The notes: generated by a model from the sequence alone, not told the origin. DNA of 64,000 nucleotides from Nipponacmea schrenckii (GCA_030562195.1 JAUJPP010000005.1:23795106-23859105); one strand, 5' to 3'. Shown: positions 9,995-23,075, counted from the stretch's first letter. Made by a program: numbers and translations.

Positions 9995-12342
9995 TTAAAC
10001 AAAATGTTAGATAAAATTATTTAATCGATCACATATCAAAATTTATCAACTACATTATTCAAATCTTATTTTTAAAAAAACATCAGACCCCCCCCCCCTC
10101 AAAAAAAGGAAAATAAACGAAAACAAGCATGTAAATCGATAAATTGATTTCCACGCAATAATACTTTATACTTTTTCAATCCGACATTAGTCTCAACATA
10201 GTCTAACTTTACAAAGCTTTTTACCCAAAATCACGGAATAACGATTTAAACCATTGCCGTCAAGAAAAACAAGATGAAAAAATTGTTATGACCAATTTCT
10301 CTACAGGTACGATATCATAATTTTTTTTTTTTTTAAATCGACATAGTTTTTAAATCTGTCCTTCAACATTATTAGTGTAATGATTGGTACAAATTATATT
10401 TTCTCTGGTTTCTCTGGAAATCAGGATCTCTGTAGCCGTTATATGTGGGCCATGGTGCAACTCTCAGAAAACATAGGCTAATTCTTTAACCCTTTTTACA
10501 TCTCAAAAATATTCTGTTCTCGGAACCGTATCGATGAATTTTGTGTATGTAAACGGTCGAAAGTACCGAGAACCGTTCCAATTCTGACCCACGACGGGGA
10601 GTTGTCTCAAAAAGGTTCCGAGATCGAACTAGATAAATTTGTGTAATGTAAATGGCCTAAGGCCTGAGTCTACTTCAATTCGCATTCGTCAAAGACGACC
10701 TTTACTATTTCCAGCGGAATTTCGTCATCATTCCTAAAATTCTAAAATGGCTACCCGACAGATGTTAACAACGAGTAAACAAACGCTTGGTAACGATGAG
10801 CAAACCCTTAAGGAACCACCGTTTTCTAAGAATTGATTTCATATTATTTTATATATTTATTTCTTTTATTTTTTTCTATTTCTATTCTTCCTTTGAGTTT
10901 TTTTTTTTGTGTGTTATCGTGTACTTTCTTCTTTAAAATCAATATTTTTCTTTGATCGAATTCAGTAAGCACATTTCAAGAAAACAGGAAAATAATGTAC
11001 AATAAATAATAAAAATAAGAGGTCCACTATTCCCTTATTCAAGGTCAGAGTATTCAACCTGTCTTAGAATAATATTTCTAATAAATACAAGGAAAATAGT
11101 TAGGGGATGTATATTATGGTCGATAACTCGTGAATGACAATGTATGAAGATGTTATTTGTCAAAAATATACCAGCCTTTATCAATCTGTGCATTTAAATG
11201 TACCAAACTAATGATACTTGAATACAATAATTGAAGACGACCTAAAATACCACCATGAGACCGGTAGTGACACGATATGGTAGATTCAAAATGGCAATCA
11301 TTGTCGGAACACTATATTAAAATAACAAAAGCGCGCCATTGTCAAGTCGGTTGCCTAATCTCAGTTTTGAATAATGGTTTGGTGGTAGTGTTAGGTACGT
11401 TAACATACCTTTGTGCCATCGACGTTTACAAATAAAATGAGTGGAAATGGCTTTCTGGTGAACCTGTTACCCAAGATAACTACCACCATACTATACTACT
11501 ATAACATATTATAATCAGACTTACAAACAACTTGTTCGTTCAAAATATAAATTATCATTAATAACACGACTCAATTCTCCAGGTGCAAATATTTTTAAAC
11601 CAAGTCTTTTTTTATGTTTTTATTTTATGATAACTATATTTTTGCACGCATATTTCAACTTTTTCCCTTTTTCCTGAAAGCTACAAGTAAGAATCTTTAA
11701 CTGTGAACCGTTTGATTCGCAGTTTGTACAGAACTATGTCTTGAAGCATTCATTTAATGAAGAGTTATTGCCCTCTATACATTTTATTCTTTGCACTACC
11801 TAAAAAATCTTAAAGTCTGCGGTTCGTCATTATTCATTGATTTGGGCCTTGAATATAATAGAGCAAGAACAGTACAAAAAACGTATAATTCGGAGCAGCC
11901 GAAAATTGTAATAATCTTGTTGATATGATATCTGACAACCCGGAAATTTGGTGTCCTCAGACTACGTGAGACTGGATGATTTTAAGACTGCTGTATTATC
12001 AGCCGTTCTTCATGATGGAGTTTCAAAAACTTTTGCCGTGTTTTTTTTACTTTCATACATGGATAATAATGGATACACATGGCTAAGAAGGTTCAAATTT
12101 AAGCTGTAGGCTGTGATTACTGTTATAAAGGTTAAGTAACAAGTGCATTATGTAGTAATCATGCACTGTGGTCTAGATTAGGATAGGCTTTGAAGAGTCA
12201 TCTCCCTTGAATGTTGAAAGGGATTCTGGGGTAGATAAGATGGAAGCCTACTGTGTAAACAATACCTTACATGTGCTTTGAATAAATCTGAGAACATCCA
12301 ACCAGAGTTTGTGTTTTAAATACCTCTCACCCCTCAAACATA
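9995..12342. other. Gene-free AT-rich stretch
   Basis: No gene or clear repeat family. A C13 run lies near 10086-10098 and a T14 run near 10320. A segment at 10500-10640 contains several inverted pieces of the word ttctcggaaccg (10516, 10578 and 10614), possibly an eroded DNA element. Confidence 0.5.
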
Positions 12343-12995
12343 CCATTACTTTAAAGTTGGTTTCCCTCATTAATTAGAGCCAAATAAAACTTACTAATTG
12401 ATTAATTGGGGTTTGTAATGAATAATCCATGTATTCTCAAGTTCAAAAGATCTATGTGGACATAGAAATGCTTGTGGAATCCATTTGACTCTGATCTGCT
12501 TTGAAACGCTAAATTTAGACTCCATGTTTGTTCACGTGACCAAATGACTTCATATGAATGAAGGTGTATAAGAATTGATTTTGTATTTTATTATTAGTGA
12601 GTTAAAACTTATTTGAATTAATTCATAATGTTTTTAGAAAGTGATATTTAAACGTTTTATTGCCTTTTGCTAGAGATAATAAATTGAATACCAAAATGCC
12701 ATTGTTGTTGTTGAAAATATTAAGGAATGTGGGCAAGTACGCATGCGTGCATACTTAATAACCACAGCGTCCGGTTATGTACCGAATTAACAGACTGGAT
12801 GATCAAAAAAAAATCAACGACATTTAAGACTTGACGTACATACCTATGGTAGTACCCTACCGAGGGAAATCTCGCCATAATTAGCCTAATTACGAGTTAA
12901 TTAAGGACTTGTGGGACCATCTGGTATTTTTCCCAGTCATTAGAACACTCTCTACTTTAAGTATTACCGGTCCAATTAAGGTATATATATGTATT
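12343..12995 (-). mobile_element. Family D, MITE-like repeat, copy 1 (fullest)
   Basis: This is the reverse complement of 48118-48548, apart from about 250 internal bases (roughly 12650-12905) missing from that copy. Shared words include cattaattagagc, ccatgtattctcaagttc, atgcttgtggaatccatttg, gttcacgtgaccaaatgac and, at the other end, ttaccggtccaatta with gaaaataag. The better ends in the other copy show gggttccct in inverted orientation. No coding capacity. Confidence 0.75.
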
Positions 12996-14170
12996 TATAT
13001 GAAAATAAGTAAAACAAACTTTAATCGAATAGCTTAGCAGAACAATTTCTGTTGCCTTTTAACGGTACCATTGACCATTGTTTTTTGTATTGTATATTCA
13101 TCGCGAGGCAAGGAAAATACTAGGCTTATTGAGTTTCAGTGCAAGAGTGACAACTTAAAAGGTGTTGTCCATTTCTCATCGAGCGTTGCAGTTGTTTGTA
13201 TAATGTGATGAATTGGCACTTTTTCACAACTTTTCAGGAATATTGGCCCGAATTCGACAGGTAACTGAATGGTCGTTTGACCATTAGACAATTATAAAAC
13301 ATTATATTTGGATTGGTTGGCTCAATAGGTCCATGAGGGAATACATCAGAGAACTACTAGTTCCAATCTTTTTTTTTTTCATACAGGCTAAAATAATATT
13401 ACATAACATAACGTTTTTATCGATATGGTTCAAATATAGTCAAGAGTTTGGCAGGAGACGAACTGTTTCTCTGCGAGTTATTTGAGGATTTATTTATTTT
13501 TTATAACATAGTACATTGTTATAATTCAGCTGCTTGTTAAGCTTTCTTGATACCATTGATTGATTATAAATGCTTTATATAGCCCCCATAGTACACCATA
13601 CTCTTTAACACTATTTGAATGGGCAAACAAAGTGTGTATGTTTTATGTTTGAGCAACGAAGGCAATTAAAGTAGGAATTTGCCCATGTGAATGCTGTGAA
13701 TAATTCTTACGTTTTCATTAGTCAATAGTAGATTAAAATGTATCTGTGTTAAGAAATTGAAAGGTCCTTGTCGAGTGATTTTCAGGATTTCATGAATATT
13801 TTTACCGTTCTGCATTTGATTATTCCACCACTAGGAATTTGGCATTGATCACCGTTAAAGACAAATGGCAGCTATTCACAAAACTCAATGTAGAACATTA
13901 GGCTGCATGTGATCTAAATGTACTGCTATTGATGAAGTCATTGTTATTATTATAGGACGTGTTGAAACTTCTTTTTACAGCCAGTGGCATAATATAATAT
14001 ACGCCCATTCTTTGGGCGGGTCTGTCAATTTAGAGAGTCCACGTGCTGATAATTAATGATATGAAATCTTGTCTTTACCTCCACATCTTTATCATACCTA
14101 TTTATGATTTAATTACAAATTCTTCTTGTATGTAGATGTTTGCTTGAAACCAATGCTCATCATTAACATT
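12996..14170. other. Gene-free stretch
   Basis: No open frame or repeat is supported, apart from a lone atacgcccattctttgggcg near 13999-14018 that resembles a pearl terminus. Confidence 0.45.
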
Positions 14171-14407
14171 GATATCTCAGATCTCGATCGGTGTGTGATA
14201 GTCCGATGACCTTGAATAAGTCATCTTCACTCATAATTCCAGTCCACCAAAGCTGTAAATGAGTACGGATAATCCGGGAAAGATCGATGCCAAGAGGTTT
14301 GGCCAAGGACCAGCTGGACGAAAGGATCCCTGTCACGGCGGACTTGTGAACCCTTTGTTGTTATCCTTGTAAAATATAGTTTCTTTCTTTCTTTCTTTCT
14401 TTCAATA
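14171..14407 (+). mobile_element. tRNA-derived SINE, copy 2 (5' truncated)
   Basis: The body matches the SINE at 8602-8838 in the opposite orientation: cgatgaccttgaataagtc, cataattccagtccacc, tacggataatccgggaaag, gccaagaggtttggccaagg and cacggcggacttgtgaaccc. It ends in a run of CTTT units at 14384-14403. The 5' end keeps only the region after the A box. The 66-residue minus-strand frame over it is a by-product. Confidence 0.85.
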
Positions 14408-14412
14408 AGACA

Positions 14413-14870
14413 ATTACATTGAAACAATGAAATCCTTGATACAAGAGAAAACTACATTACGAGGTAAATATTCTAGATATCAGGGAACTCTGTATTGAAA
14501 CGTTTATATCCTGGATACAAGCGAAAATATATTAAAATGTTATTAGGCTATACTGGATACAAGAGTACATTACATGGTAACATTAAAATCGTGGATACGA
14601 GAGAAAACTGCATAGAAACGGCGATATCTTGGATATTATGAAGGAAAACTATAATAAAACCTTGAAATCCTTGAAATAGACATCTGCATTGAAGGATGAT
14701 ATCCTTGATACAAATAATAAAAAACGTTTATATGTTGGATACAAGAGATTACTATATTGGAACGTTTATATCCTGCATACAAGACACGACCACGTTGAAG
14801 CGTTCCTATTCTGCATTACAAGAAAAAACTACATTGAAACGTTGATATTCTGCATGCATGGAAACATTGG
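14413..14870. repeat. Degenerate minisatellite, ~38 bp units
   Basis: About 12 loosely similar units of the form cattgaaacgttgatatcct followed by ggatacaagagaaaacta. Variants occur at 14440, 14498, 14550, 14595, 14680, 14730, 14770 and 14830. Units range from about 35 to 45 bp. The 69-residue frame at 14689-14898 runs through it and is not called. Confidence 0.7.
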
Positions 14871-15562
14871 TGTTACCGATTCACTAAGAGAAGTTTGATA
14901 TTTGGGATAAAAATGCCATTTCTAGATCTTTTAGTTCATTATTGGTTTTCAGAAACGATCGATACTAGTAAGGGTTACTAGATTCTAGAATCTCTATATA
15001 ACATGTTTTTGATTTCCTTTTCACTATCCCATAGTTCTCTAGAAGAAATTTAGCGTAAAAAAGATAATTTAAATGTCTAGAGAGGAAATTTGGTATATCT
15101 GCCAACCGATTGGTTTTAATCTTTATCGTGAGATTTTTAATGACAAGAACATCACTGTTTAATTTCAATATTTTATACGAATCATACGAAGGCTAATTAA
15201 AGTGATGGTTATTTTTTTTTTCCTAAATGAAGCAGTGCAGTCTACATCCGAATATTTATCGACATAAGATTTTATAATGATGTAAAAGTTAACTTAATGA
15301 TAAAGTATAAATTAAAAACACTGTTGACATTTTCAAAGATTCAGTTTCTCACTGTTATGTTATGGTATTTTAATGGCCTGCAAAATTATCAGCAATGTTA
15401 TTTTATAAAATATTTTTGAAAACCTTACATTAATCGCACGAGGAAAGAGCTGAGCAGACATAAAATTGTAATTGGTCAAACGTCAAGTGAATTATGATGC
15501 AAGATAAATATTTCAATGTACGCTATCAATTTAAAAGACAATGATTTAAAATTCCAATGTCT
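14871..15562. other. Gene-free stretch
   Basis: AT-rich sequence; nothing recognised. Confidence 0.45.
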
Positions 15563-15570
15563 TTCTCACC

Positions 15571-16331
15571 CAGTGGTTCTCAACCGAGAGGAATTTCCTC
15601 CCCAAGGGAGGCATCAAGAAGAAGTGGTGCGAAAAAATGACCAGGGGGAGGGGGGGATAGGGAGGAACGCAGAAAATGGGGGGGGGGATGTAATTCGAAG
15701 TTACATCATTAGTGATAATTTTGAATTCAAATTTCCAATCCATCCGTCCGTGTGCACGTGCACACTTTCTCGGAAAACATGTGGTCGTGGGTGTCACGTT
15801 ATAATGCCCACGACGACGACGCGTTTCCCTGGGAGTTAATTCTTGTCAATAATCTAAAAGTAACACAGATTACAGTTTCAACTCTCTATAGCTAGTATGA
15901 ATATCTTGTAACCATGACAGACAAAGGCAAGATGAAGGCCACCTCCTTTACATCCTCAGGTACGAAAAAGCTAAGTTTATACGATGTTGACCACTAGTAC
16001 TTGCTTTTTGGTTTCATTCCCACTGTGAACGACCCAACAAAGCCTTTTTGTCTTTTTTGTTCTAAATCAATGTGCAATGACATGCGGCTAAGGGTTCCCA
16101 TTGAGTCACCTAACGGTAATTATAACAGTCCTGTTCTATATCAATATTATTTGTATCAAAATTGAATTAAAAAAAAATTCATGACTTGGTGTGTATGTTT
16201 ATAGTAGTTGTGATTACAAGTTTGGGGTAAGCAGGAATTCAATTCCGTAAGAAATGCTAAAAGGGTGAGGGGGATATTGAAGCGAGAATGCCGAAAGGGG
16301 GGAATTGTCGGAGCTAGGCTGAGAACCACCG
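15571..16331. mobile_element. Non-autonomous hAT element (Charlie-type ends)
   Basis: The left terminus is cagtggttctcaacc at 15571. The right terminus, read inward from 16331, is cggtggttctcagcc: 13 of 15 match. This is the well-known hAT/Charlie terminus. It is flanked by ttctcacc (15563-15570) and ttctaacc (16332-16339), an 8 bp target duplication with one difference, as expected for hAT. The interior is G-rich near the left (ccagggggaggggggga) and near the right end, with no transposase frame. The 107- and 83-residue frames crossing the left end are chance. Confidence 0.93.
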
Positions 16332-16425
16332 TTCTAACCTTTAACTAGAGTTACGTTTACTATCTGGAAACACTCAATTGATATGACATAAAGGAAAATG
16401 GAGATAGTTTTCCTCCAGTTTTTTT

Positions 16426-16427
16426 TA

Positions 16428-16484
<57 letters not shown>
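16426..16484. repeat. (ATT)n microsatellite
   Basis: About 19 perfect ATT/TTA triplets. It may be the tail of a degenerated LINE insertion, since other LINE ends here finish in ATT repeats, but no element sequence is recognisable next to it. Confidence 0.9.
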
Positions 16485-16485
<1 letters not shown>

Positions 16486-17559
16486 TGAGTAAACTGTTTC
16501 TTTCCAAGCACCTTTAGCTTCATTGTCGGCATCCTCAGATTACTGACAAAATATGTTAAGTACATGTATGTGACTTCAAAGATATCCTTTTTTTATAAAT
16601 ACTCTTTGTCCCTTCTTATTGGGGCTTTTACATGCCCATTTTTGACTAATTTTGTCTAAAATGGAATTTGATGTCTTAAATTGCATTTTCTTTCGGAATT
16701 TCTGAGATAATGAGAAATTTAAATTGCGGAAGATTATTTCTAATAAAAGTGGTTTTGTGTGCAATAACAGCTATGCGGATGCTGATAAAAAGCAGTGGTT
16801 TACTTTCATTTTGACTAATTCAAAATTTTCATGGTCATGCTATATTTAATTTTTGTACAGAAACCAAGTATTGGCTAGGCTTTCATGTGACATATTGGTA
16901 AGTTTGTAAAGTTGGATTTTCTTGATCTATCATGGAGACAAATGAATTACCGGACACGGTCCTTTGAGTTGACAATTTTTCAAAATGACATTTGTATCTC
17001 AGCAAAAATCCGGCCCTTCAGTTCCTCTGACATGATATTCGCTTAGGATATTTGAACTGGGTTTAAGACCACACAACATGGGGGCAGTTTTGATGTTTTG
17101 TGCTGAAAAAAGTTTCACGATAGACTGCCTATAGTTTTTTTCTTTGTAACTCAACGAGTTGATGAATAGACGAGTTCCTGATGTTTTGGATTTTGAAGGG
17201 TGTGGAGAGTTACAGATAAATATAGAGTGCAGATATTTCAATAGTTGTTTTAAAACAACGCCTTCAATCTTAATAACAGGCAGGAATAGGTTTATCCTTG
17301 AATTTATTGAAGGTGCTTTATTTTATTGACATAAAATACATTAGTGTTATTGATAACAGTCCATTCAATCGCACTTAATTTCATATGGAATAACGACTAT
17401 CAAATGCATTTGATTTCATTAGCAATGAAAGAATGAGTGCAATTTGTTATCTACAAGTTTCACATAGTATAACCAATATATATTACATCGGACATAACTT
17501 CCATATTACGCTGAAGTGAGATACCAACTTTACATGCATATTGAATGCTAGTTATTATC
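16485..17559. other. Gene-free stretch
   Basis: Nothing supported. The 80-residue minus-strand frame at 16999-17241 is slightly less AT-rich than its surroundings but shows no motif I can name. Confidence 0.4.
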
Positions 17560-17985
17560 CCCTATATATATGGTGTGAGCATTGGAATTGGTAAGAGGCC
17601 TGTCAAGCTCGAAATTGATGATATTTCGATGAACGGTTTTGAGCTATTACCCTTGTCTTAGATAAAATTGCGTCAAAATTTTATTGTGGGTACAATTGAA
17701 GCTATAGTTTTCAATGAATTTTGATGAATCATCAATATCGTATGAATATTGGAGATAATAAGACGGTGGGCATGTTTGAATTTGAACAATTTTGGAGTTA
17801 TCGACTTATTAAAAGTAAAATCGCATCAAAAGTTTAGGGCAATAGAAGCTGCAATTTGCAATGGATTTTGATGAACTTGGTGTGATAACAATTTGTATTG
17901 CCCATTTTATTACTCAACTCCAATTCTGCCAGTAGACGTATATTACGTGCCTGGCAAGCTATCTTATATTTTGCGATACCCAAAT
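17560..17985 (+). repeat. Pearl-like tandem array, ~2-3 units
   Basis: Same orientation as 22160-22840. Units show tgtgagcattggaattg, gaacggttttgagctatt, agctatagttttcaatg and attttgatgaa. The right end reads ctgccagtagacgtatatta followed by gcctggcaagctatctt, the conserved right boundary. Confidence 0.75.
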
Positions 17986-18460
17986 TATCAATATCCTTCG
18001 AGAATTCACGAAGGTTAAATGTTAAATGTTCGGGCATTGTTAAGCAAAATGTTTTCTTTCATGTTCACTTCTTCCAAACAAACAAAAATAGATTTCCAAT
18101 AGGGTTAATACTGTATATTTGAGAGACCGTAACGTTTTATTATTCAATCAAGCTCGTGATACAAACACTGAATATGCTTCATTTATATTACACACATAGT
18201 TTCAATTACTTTAACGTTATATCTATCATTAAGTTTGAAATTGGAAGAAATTTTCTTCAGATAAAGATGCTCGTTTTCAACTATATCTATACGTCATTTT
18301 GAAACAGATGCAAAACAAAATCAAATTTGAACAATGTTTTACAAAGAGCAGATAAGTGACTTTACAACTGATTCGCGTAATACTTGACGAATTATTTGTG
18401 ATCATTCTTGCAGCTTATTTCAGAAGAAAAGCCCTTGTGGTATGATTCCATGCAATAATT

Positions 18461-18944
18461 TTTAAGATTAACACGTGACCTTACATAATACCCTACATTT
18501 ACTTCAAGTGTCAAGTTTCAGTTGTATTCCAAAGCTTATTCGTTTTATTTGTATCTGACAATTGTTATCTTTGAAATAGAAAGTATTCAGTGTTATAAAA
18601 GAGAAAGAAAATCGTAGTATTTTTAAGATTAACACGTGCGCCTTCATAATACCCTACATTTACTTCAAGTGTCAAGTTTCAGTTGTATTCCAAAGGTTAT
18701 TCGTTTTATTTGTATCTGACAATTGTTATCTTTGAAATAGAAAGTATTCAGTGTTATAAAAGAGAAAGAAAATCGTAGTATTTTTAAGATTAACACGTGC
18801 CCCTTCATAATACCCTACATTTACTTCAAGTGTCAAGTTTCAGTTGTATTCCAAAGGTTATTCGTTTTATTTGTATCTGACAATTGTTATCTTTGAAACA
18901 GAAAGTATTCAGTGTTATAAAAGAGAAAGAAAATCGTAGTATTT
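18461..18944. repeat. 161 bp tandem triplication
   Basis: Three near-identical 161 bp units start at 18461, 18622 and 18783 with tttaagattaacacgtg and end in gaaaatcgtagta. Differences are few (e.g. gtgacctta, gtgcgcctt and gtgcccctt after the start word), so the duplication is recent. The length is similar to the pearl unit but the sequence is unrelated. Confidence 0.95.
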
Positions 18945-21544
18945 TTATCAATAAGCCAATAAAAGATAATTTACTTTTCAATGTCCTAAGTTTATCTATA
19001 TCCATCATGATTTATTTCTGTCGGGTTTTTATCGCTAATGTTATTTGGCTGCATAGATAATTGATTTAGAAATTAACTTTTCATGTGGCAACTTAGTTAC
19101 GTCTTTGAATGTTTCACAAAGTATTACATGATTCAGATACATTCAAAACGCTAACTAACCATTCATCTTATTCAGACAAATCTGTTTTTTATTTGGTGTT
19201 CCAGAAGACACATTCTATACAAGTATTGGTCAAGGTCACAGTAAAGAGAGCGTAAAAGAGAATATTTTCAAAACAAAACGGTAATTTAATTCATTTTAAT
19301 TACGACTATTATGTTATTTTGCACTACGAGAGTCTTTGAAAGCTTTCAAATATTGACAGTAAAAGGAACTGTGACCCAGTGGCTCAACAAGATGGGATTT
19401 CTTGAACATAAGGTCCCTTCCCCTGAATTTTTTTTAACATATTATGTTCACCTGCATTCGTAGAACCCTCTGTAAGTTAATTTTATGTCTGTTAATATAA
19501 TGTTTTTCTAAACCTATGGTAGTTGAGCTACTGTGACTGTTTACCGTGTTCAATATTTTTTGTTAAGTCAATTAGCGAAGTCAATTTTGCTGTTTTATAT
19601 GAAGTATTTGTTTAATCTTAGGCCTATACATTTAGGAGAATCCCTTCCTTCCCCGAAATATATGCGTCATACATGTCTTGATGTTATCTTGGTTTCATCA
19701 AAAAAGAATAACGGTGATGGACATTATCAATAGAACACATAGGGATATTGCCTTTCAAGGTCAACAGAGTTCAGATCTGACTTCATTCACATCCAAAATA
19801 ATCTTATGGTAAAAGCTCTTGTAACAATGCACATTTTTTTCAAAGCAAATGAATTGACTTGATAAACTTTCCGCTTTCCATACTAATTTCTGAAGAAAAA
19901 CGAATTATCGAACATAATAAATTGATATCTTATCTTACTCGGATGTGCAACTAGCCGATAAAACGGTATCTAATCATATTTAATTAATTTTACGGCCTAA
20001 TGTAAATAATATGTTTTTTATTCTATTGAATTCTCCACGTTTTTAATCAAACAGTATTATGTATTATATTCTGTTAATAATCGTTAAAACTGGATATTGT
20101 AATAAGTCTTTACAAGGTTTATTTCTACAATTAGTTAATAATGCGCGAAATTAGACATTGCTGATATTATGAACAGAGACTTCTCATTTATATACATCAG
20201 ATCACAACAATTTAATTTTCAGGTAAAGTTATAAATGTATATACCACCATAGAGCGAAAAACGGAATTTTTCGTAATATTCTATGCAGATGATGTCACTA
20301 ATCAAACAAATTTAGTTCAACTGAAATATCGTGTTGTTACTGGTAAAATTAAGTTTTATTATTGATCACAGCCATATCTAACGCAAGTTATCTCATCTAC
20401 TGTAAAATCTATCAACTTAACTTAACGTGACATGGACAGTGTCAAACAAAGTATGTCAAAATAACTAGTGCCAATTCACTCAGTTAAAAAAAGTGCGCAT
20501 TTCAAAGGGACTATTTATCCGTATACTACAGTTGATCCGACACGACAGCCTCCTTGTACTAGTTCCTGACTTTTTTTTTTTTTTTTTTTTTGCAAATGCA
20601 TCGCAATTGACGTGTACATTATGCACAATCTCTAGACTGAAAAAATAAAAAAGGAAACGTTCCGGAAGACTAAGTTTGTGTAAAACTAAGAGGTAAGGTT
20701 ACGAAAAAAAGACCCGGCTATAAACTAAGACCTCAAACATAAAAATTAGTTTTATAATAGAATAAGTTGTAGGTTAACAATGCGACGCAGTGACCGAAAT
20801 TTGGAATAGGGGTTTTCATTATGGTACAGCCAAATTTGCTTTTCCAACTCGGAGTCGCCACTTATGCAGATGGTCCCAATAACATAGAATTCGCGTTCAA
20901 GGCTTTACAGGAGGAACGTTGTATTAAATATATCTTGGTGACATACGACGTCAACACAGATTGTAAGATTGTGATAAAATAATACAACAAAGCATGGTTA
21001 AAAATGTATTTCAGAAATATCTAAATCCACGATATTATGAATACCTTCAATCATTTAAAGCTAATCACTTTCAAATAACAATAAATATAATTCTCCTCAA
21101 TAAAATTATTTTTAAAATGTCTCATGGACCAACTGTCTTGTGTTAATTCGAATGAAATCTTGTTAACCTTATGTTAAAATAGTTCCATAATCTAACTGAC
21201 ATTTACCAATCTACAAGATTACTGGAATAAACCGTTGAACTAAACATGTATTTTCCAAATCGATTCCACCCATTGAAACGTACGTTGGGGTGATGATTTT
21301 CAGTAGATTTCCTATTTTATTTTACGAACAGAACTAAAGCCTTCACATTGCAAATCTCACTAATATCATTTTTTATGGTTAACTTATTCTAGTATTTGAA
21401 TATTTCGATTTTGTTTTATACATTCGACAAATTCAGTTGCTTCACGCATTTCATACCTGGATTCGAACGGAAGGTGTTAAAGTCATGCATGCACTGTTCT
21501 TAATATTTCAAAATGATTTTATCACTCAAATTATCGTTTAAACA
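18945..21544. other. Gene-free stretch
   Basis: No gene seen. It includes a T22 run at about 20571-20592. Short open frames of 60-66 residues have no recognisable features. Confidence 0.45.
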
Positions 21545-21635
21545 AGGGTTCCCTTATTTTCATATATATACATATATATAACATAATTGGACCGGTAATA
21601 CTTATATCAATGGAAAGTAGAGAAATTTGAGAATG
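21545..21635 (+). mobile_element. Family D, copy 3 (terminal fragment)
   Basis: gggttcccttattttcat, then ttggaccggtaatact and atcaatggaaagtagag, match the left end of 48118-48548. The match stops where family C copy 2 begins. Confidence 0.7.
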
Positions 21636-23075
21636 ACTGCACCACCAAATATTTGCCTAATCGGAAATGATATATTGCATAATAAGCAAGACTTTTGCTG
21701 TATGGCATATTTCTTGGTCGATTTACCTTTTTTTTAAAATATGTTAATTGTAAAAAGATGTATCTGGTGCATTTGAAAGTCTTAAACCTCTGGATTTTTT
21801 TTTTATAAAATTTCTAACTTTGTTGCTAATTTTTTATCAATATGAAATTCTCAGAATATGGACAAGTTGTCCATACTTATAACATCGCGTTATTCATTTA
21901 TTCATTTATTGTTTTGATGTGAGGACTTCCGGTTTTTTAAATTCACGCCTGGTACTCCCACTTCCGGTGCAAACTAAAAATGTTGGCAATAGCGACATGT
22001 ATTATCTATTGTGTATAATTAAAATCCATGTTGAAGATCCTGACCGGAAGTCATCCATTAGCCGTCATATTATAGTCACATATTTTAGCAAAATTTCAAT
22101 TCCTTCGACATTTTTATCGGATTTGTATGATTTAGGCCTCCATCAGAGCCTTGTTACTTTTTATACGCCCACATGAAAATGTGGACGTATATTGCCATCA
22201 CCCCTGTCCGTCCGTCGGTCCGTCCGTCCGTCAACAATTACTTGTGTACTTGATACAGGCCAGAGTTTTTATCCGATTAGTATGAAACTTGGTATGTGCA
22301 TTTAAAAAATTGTGCGATTCCAGATTTATAAGTTATTGCCCCTGATTAAATGAAAAATCGTTTAAATTTACTTGTGTACGCAATAGAAGCTATAGTTTTC
22401 ATCCTATTTTGATGAAACTTGGTGTGGCCATTGGAATAGATTAGACCTCAGTCAAGATTCTATTGTGGTTGCAATAAGAAGCTTTAATTTTCAAAGGATT
22501 TTGATGGAACTTGGTGTAAGCATCAGAATTGATAAGACATTAGTCAAGTTTGAATTTCCGACTTTTTTTAACGAATGTTTTTTGAGTTATTGCCCTTGAC
22601 TTGACAAAAAATTTTGCGGGTGCAAAATAAGCTCCAATTTTTTAATAGATTTGATGAAACTTATAGATAAGATGGTGGTCAAGTTTGAATTTGACGAGTT
22701 TCCATGAACAGTTTTTGAGTTTTTGCCCTTGACTTTAATATTCATTCAGTGAATGTTTTTTGAGTTATTGCTTAATTCATTATTCAAATTCAATGCTGCC
22801 AGTGGCCGTGTATGTTACCTTGCCTGGCAAGCTATCTTTTGAAAAGTTGTTGGGAAAGAATTTGTAATTTTCAAATTAAATTTTTTTTAGACACATTTTA
22901 AATTTTGGAAAATTATAAAGTATCGATCTCGTGACTTTGACATTTAATGACCTTGAAATTTTCCATGTACAATACCCTTGACCTCTGCTTTCTATAGATA
23001 TGCTGATATTGGGTGAAAAATATCAACTTCCAAAATTTCAGACCATCGAAATCTGACATTTTTGCAACTTTAGAC
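21636..23075 (+). mobile_element. Dispersed repeat family C, copy 2 (holds a pearl-like array)
   Basis: Homologous to 7440-9310 on the opposite strand and to 38225-38740 on the same strand. From left: the cggaaatgatatattgcata word, paired cttccggt words (21925, 21961), gaccggaagtcat, a tttttatcggatttgtatga word, ccttgttacttttt, then the tandem array, then gttgttgggaaagaat, the atgaccttgaaattttcc word and gctgatattgggtgaaaa. The match to copy 1 fades near 23060. No open frame suggests a protein. The array-less copy at 38225 defines where the array sits. Confidence 0.75.
22160..22845 (+). mobile_element. Pearl-like element: inverted ends, ACGG-type microsatellite, ~160 bp repeats
   Basis: The left end is ttatacgcccacatgaaaat followed by gtggacgtatattg and a GTCC/CCGT microsatellite at about 22205-22232. 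About four degenerate ~150 bp units follow (landmarks gatgaaacttggtgt, tcaagtttgaatttgacga, gagttattgcccttgactt). The right end is ctgccagtggccgtgtatgt then cctggcaagctatctttt. Both ends carry a TATACGCCCAC-like word in inverted orientation across the copies. The layout agrees with pearl elements described from oysters. Confidence 0.8.

Noticed and set aside
15516..15839. Overlapping frames of 107 and 83 residues
   Set aside because: They straddle the left end and target site of the hAT element and have low-complexity G-rich content.
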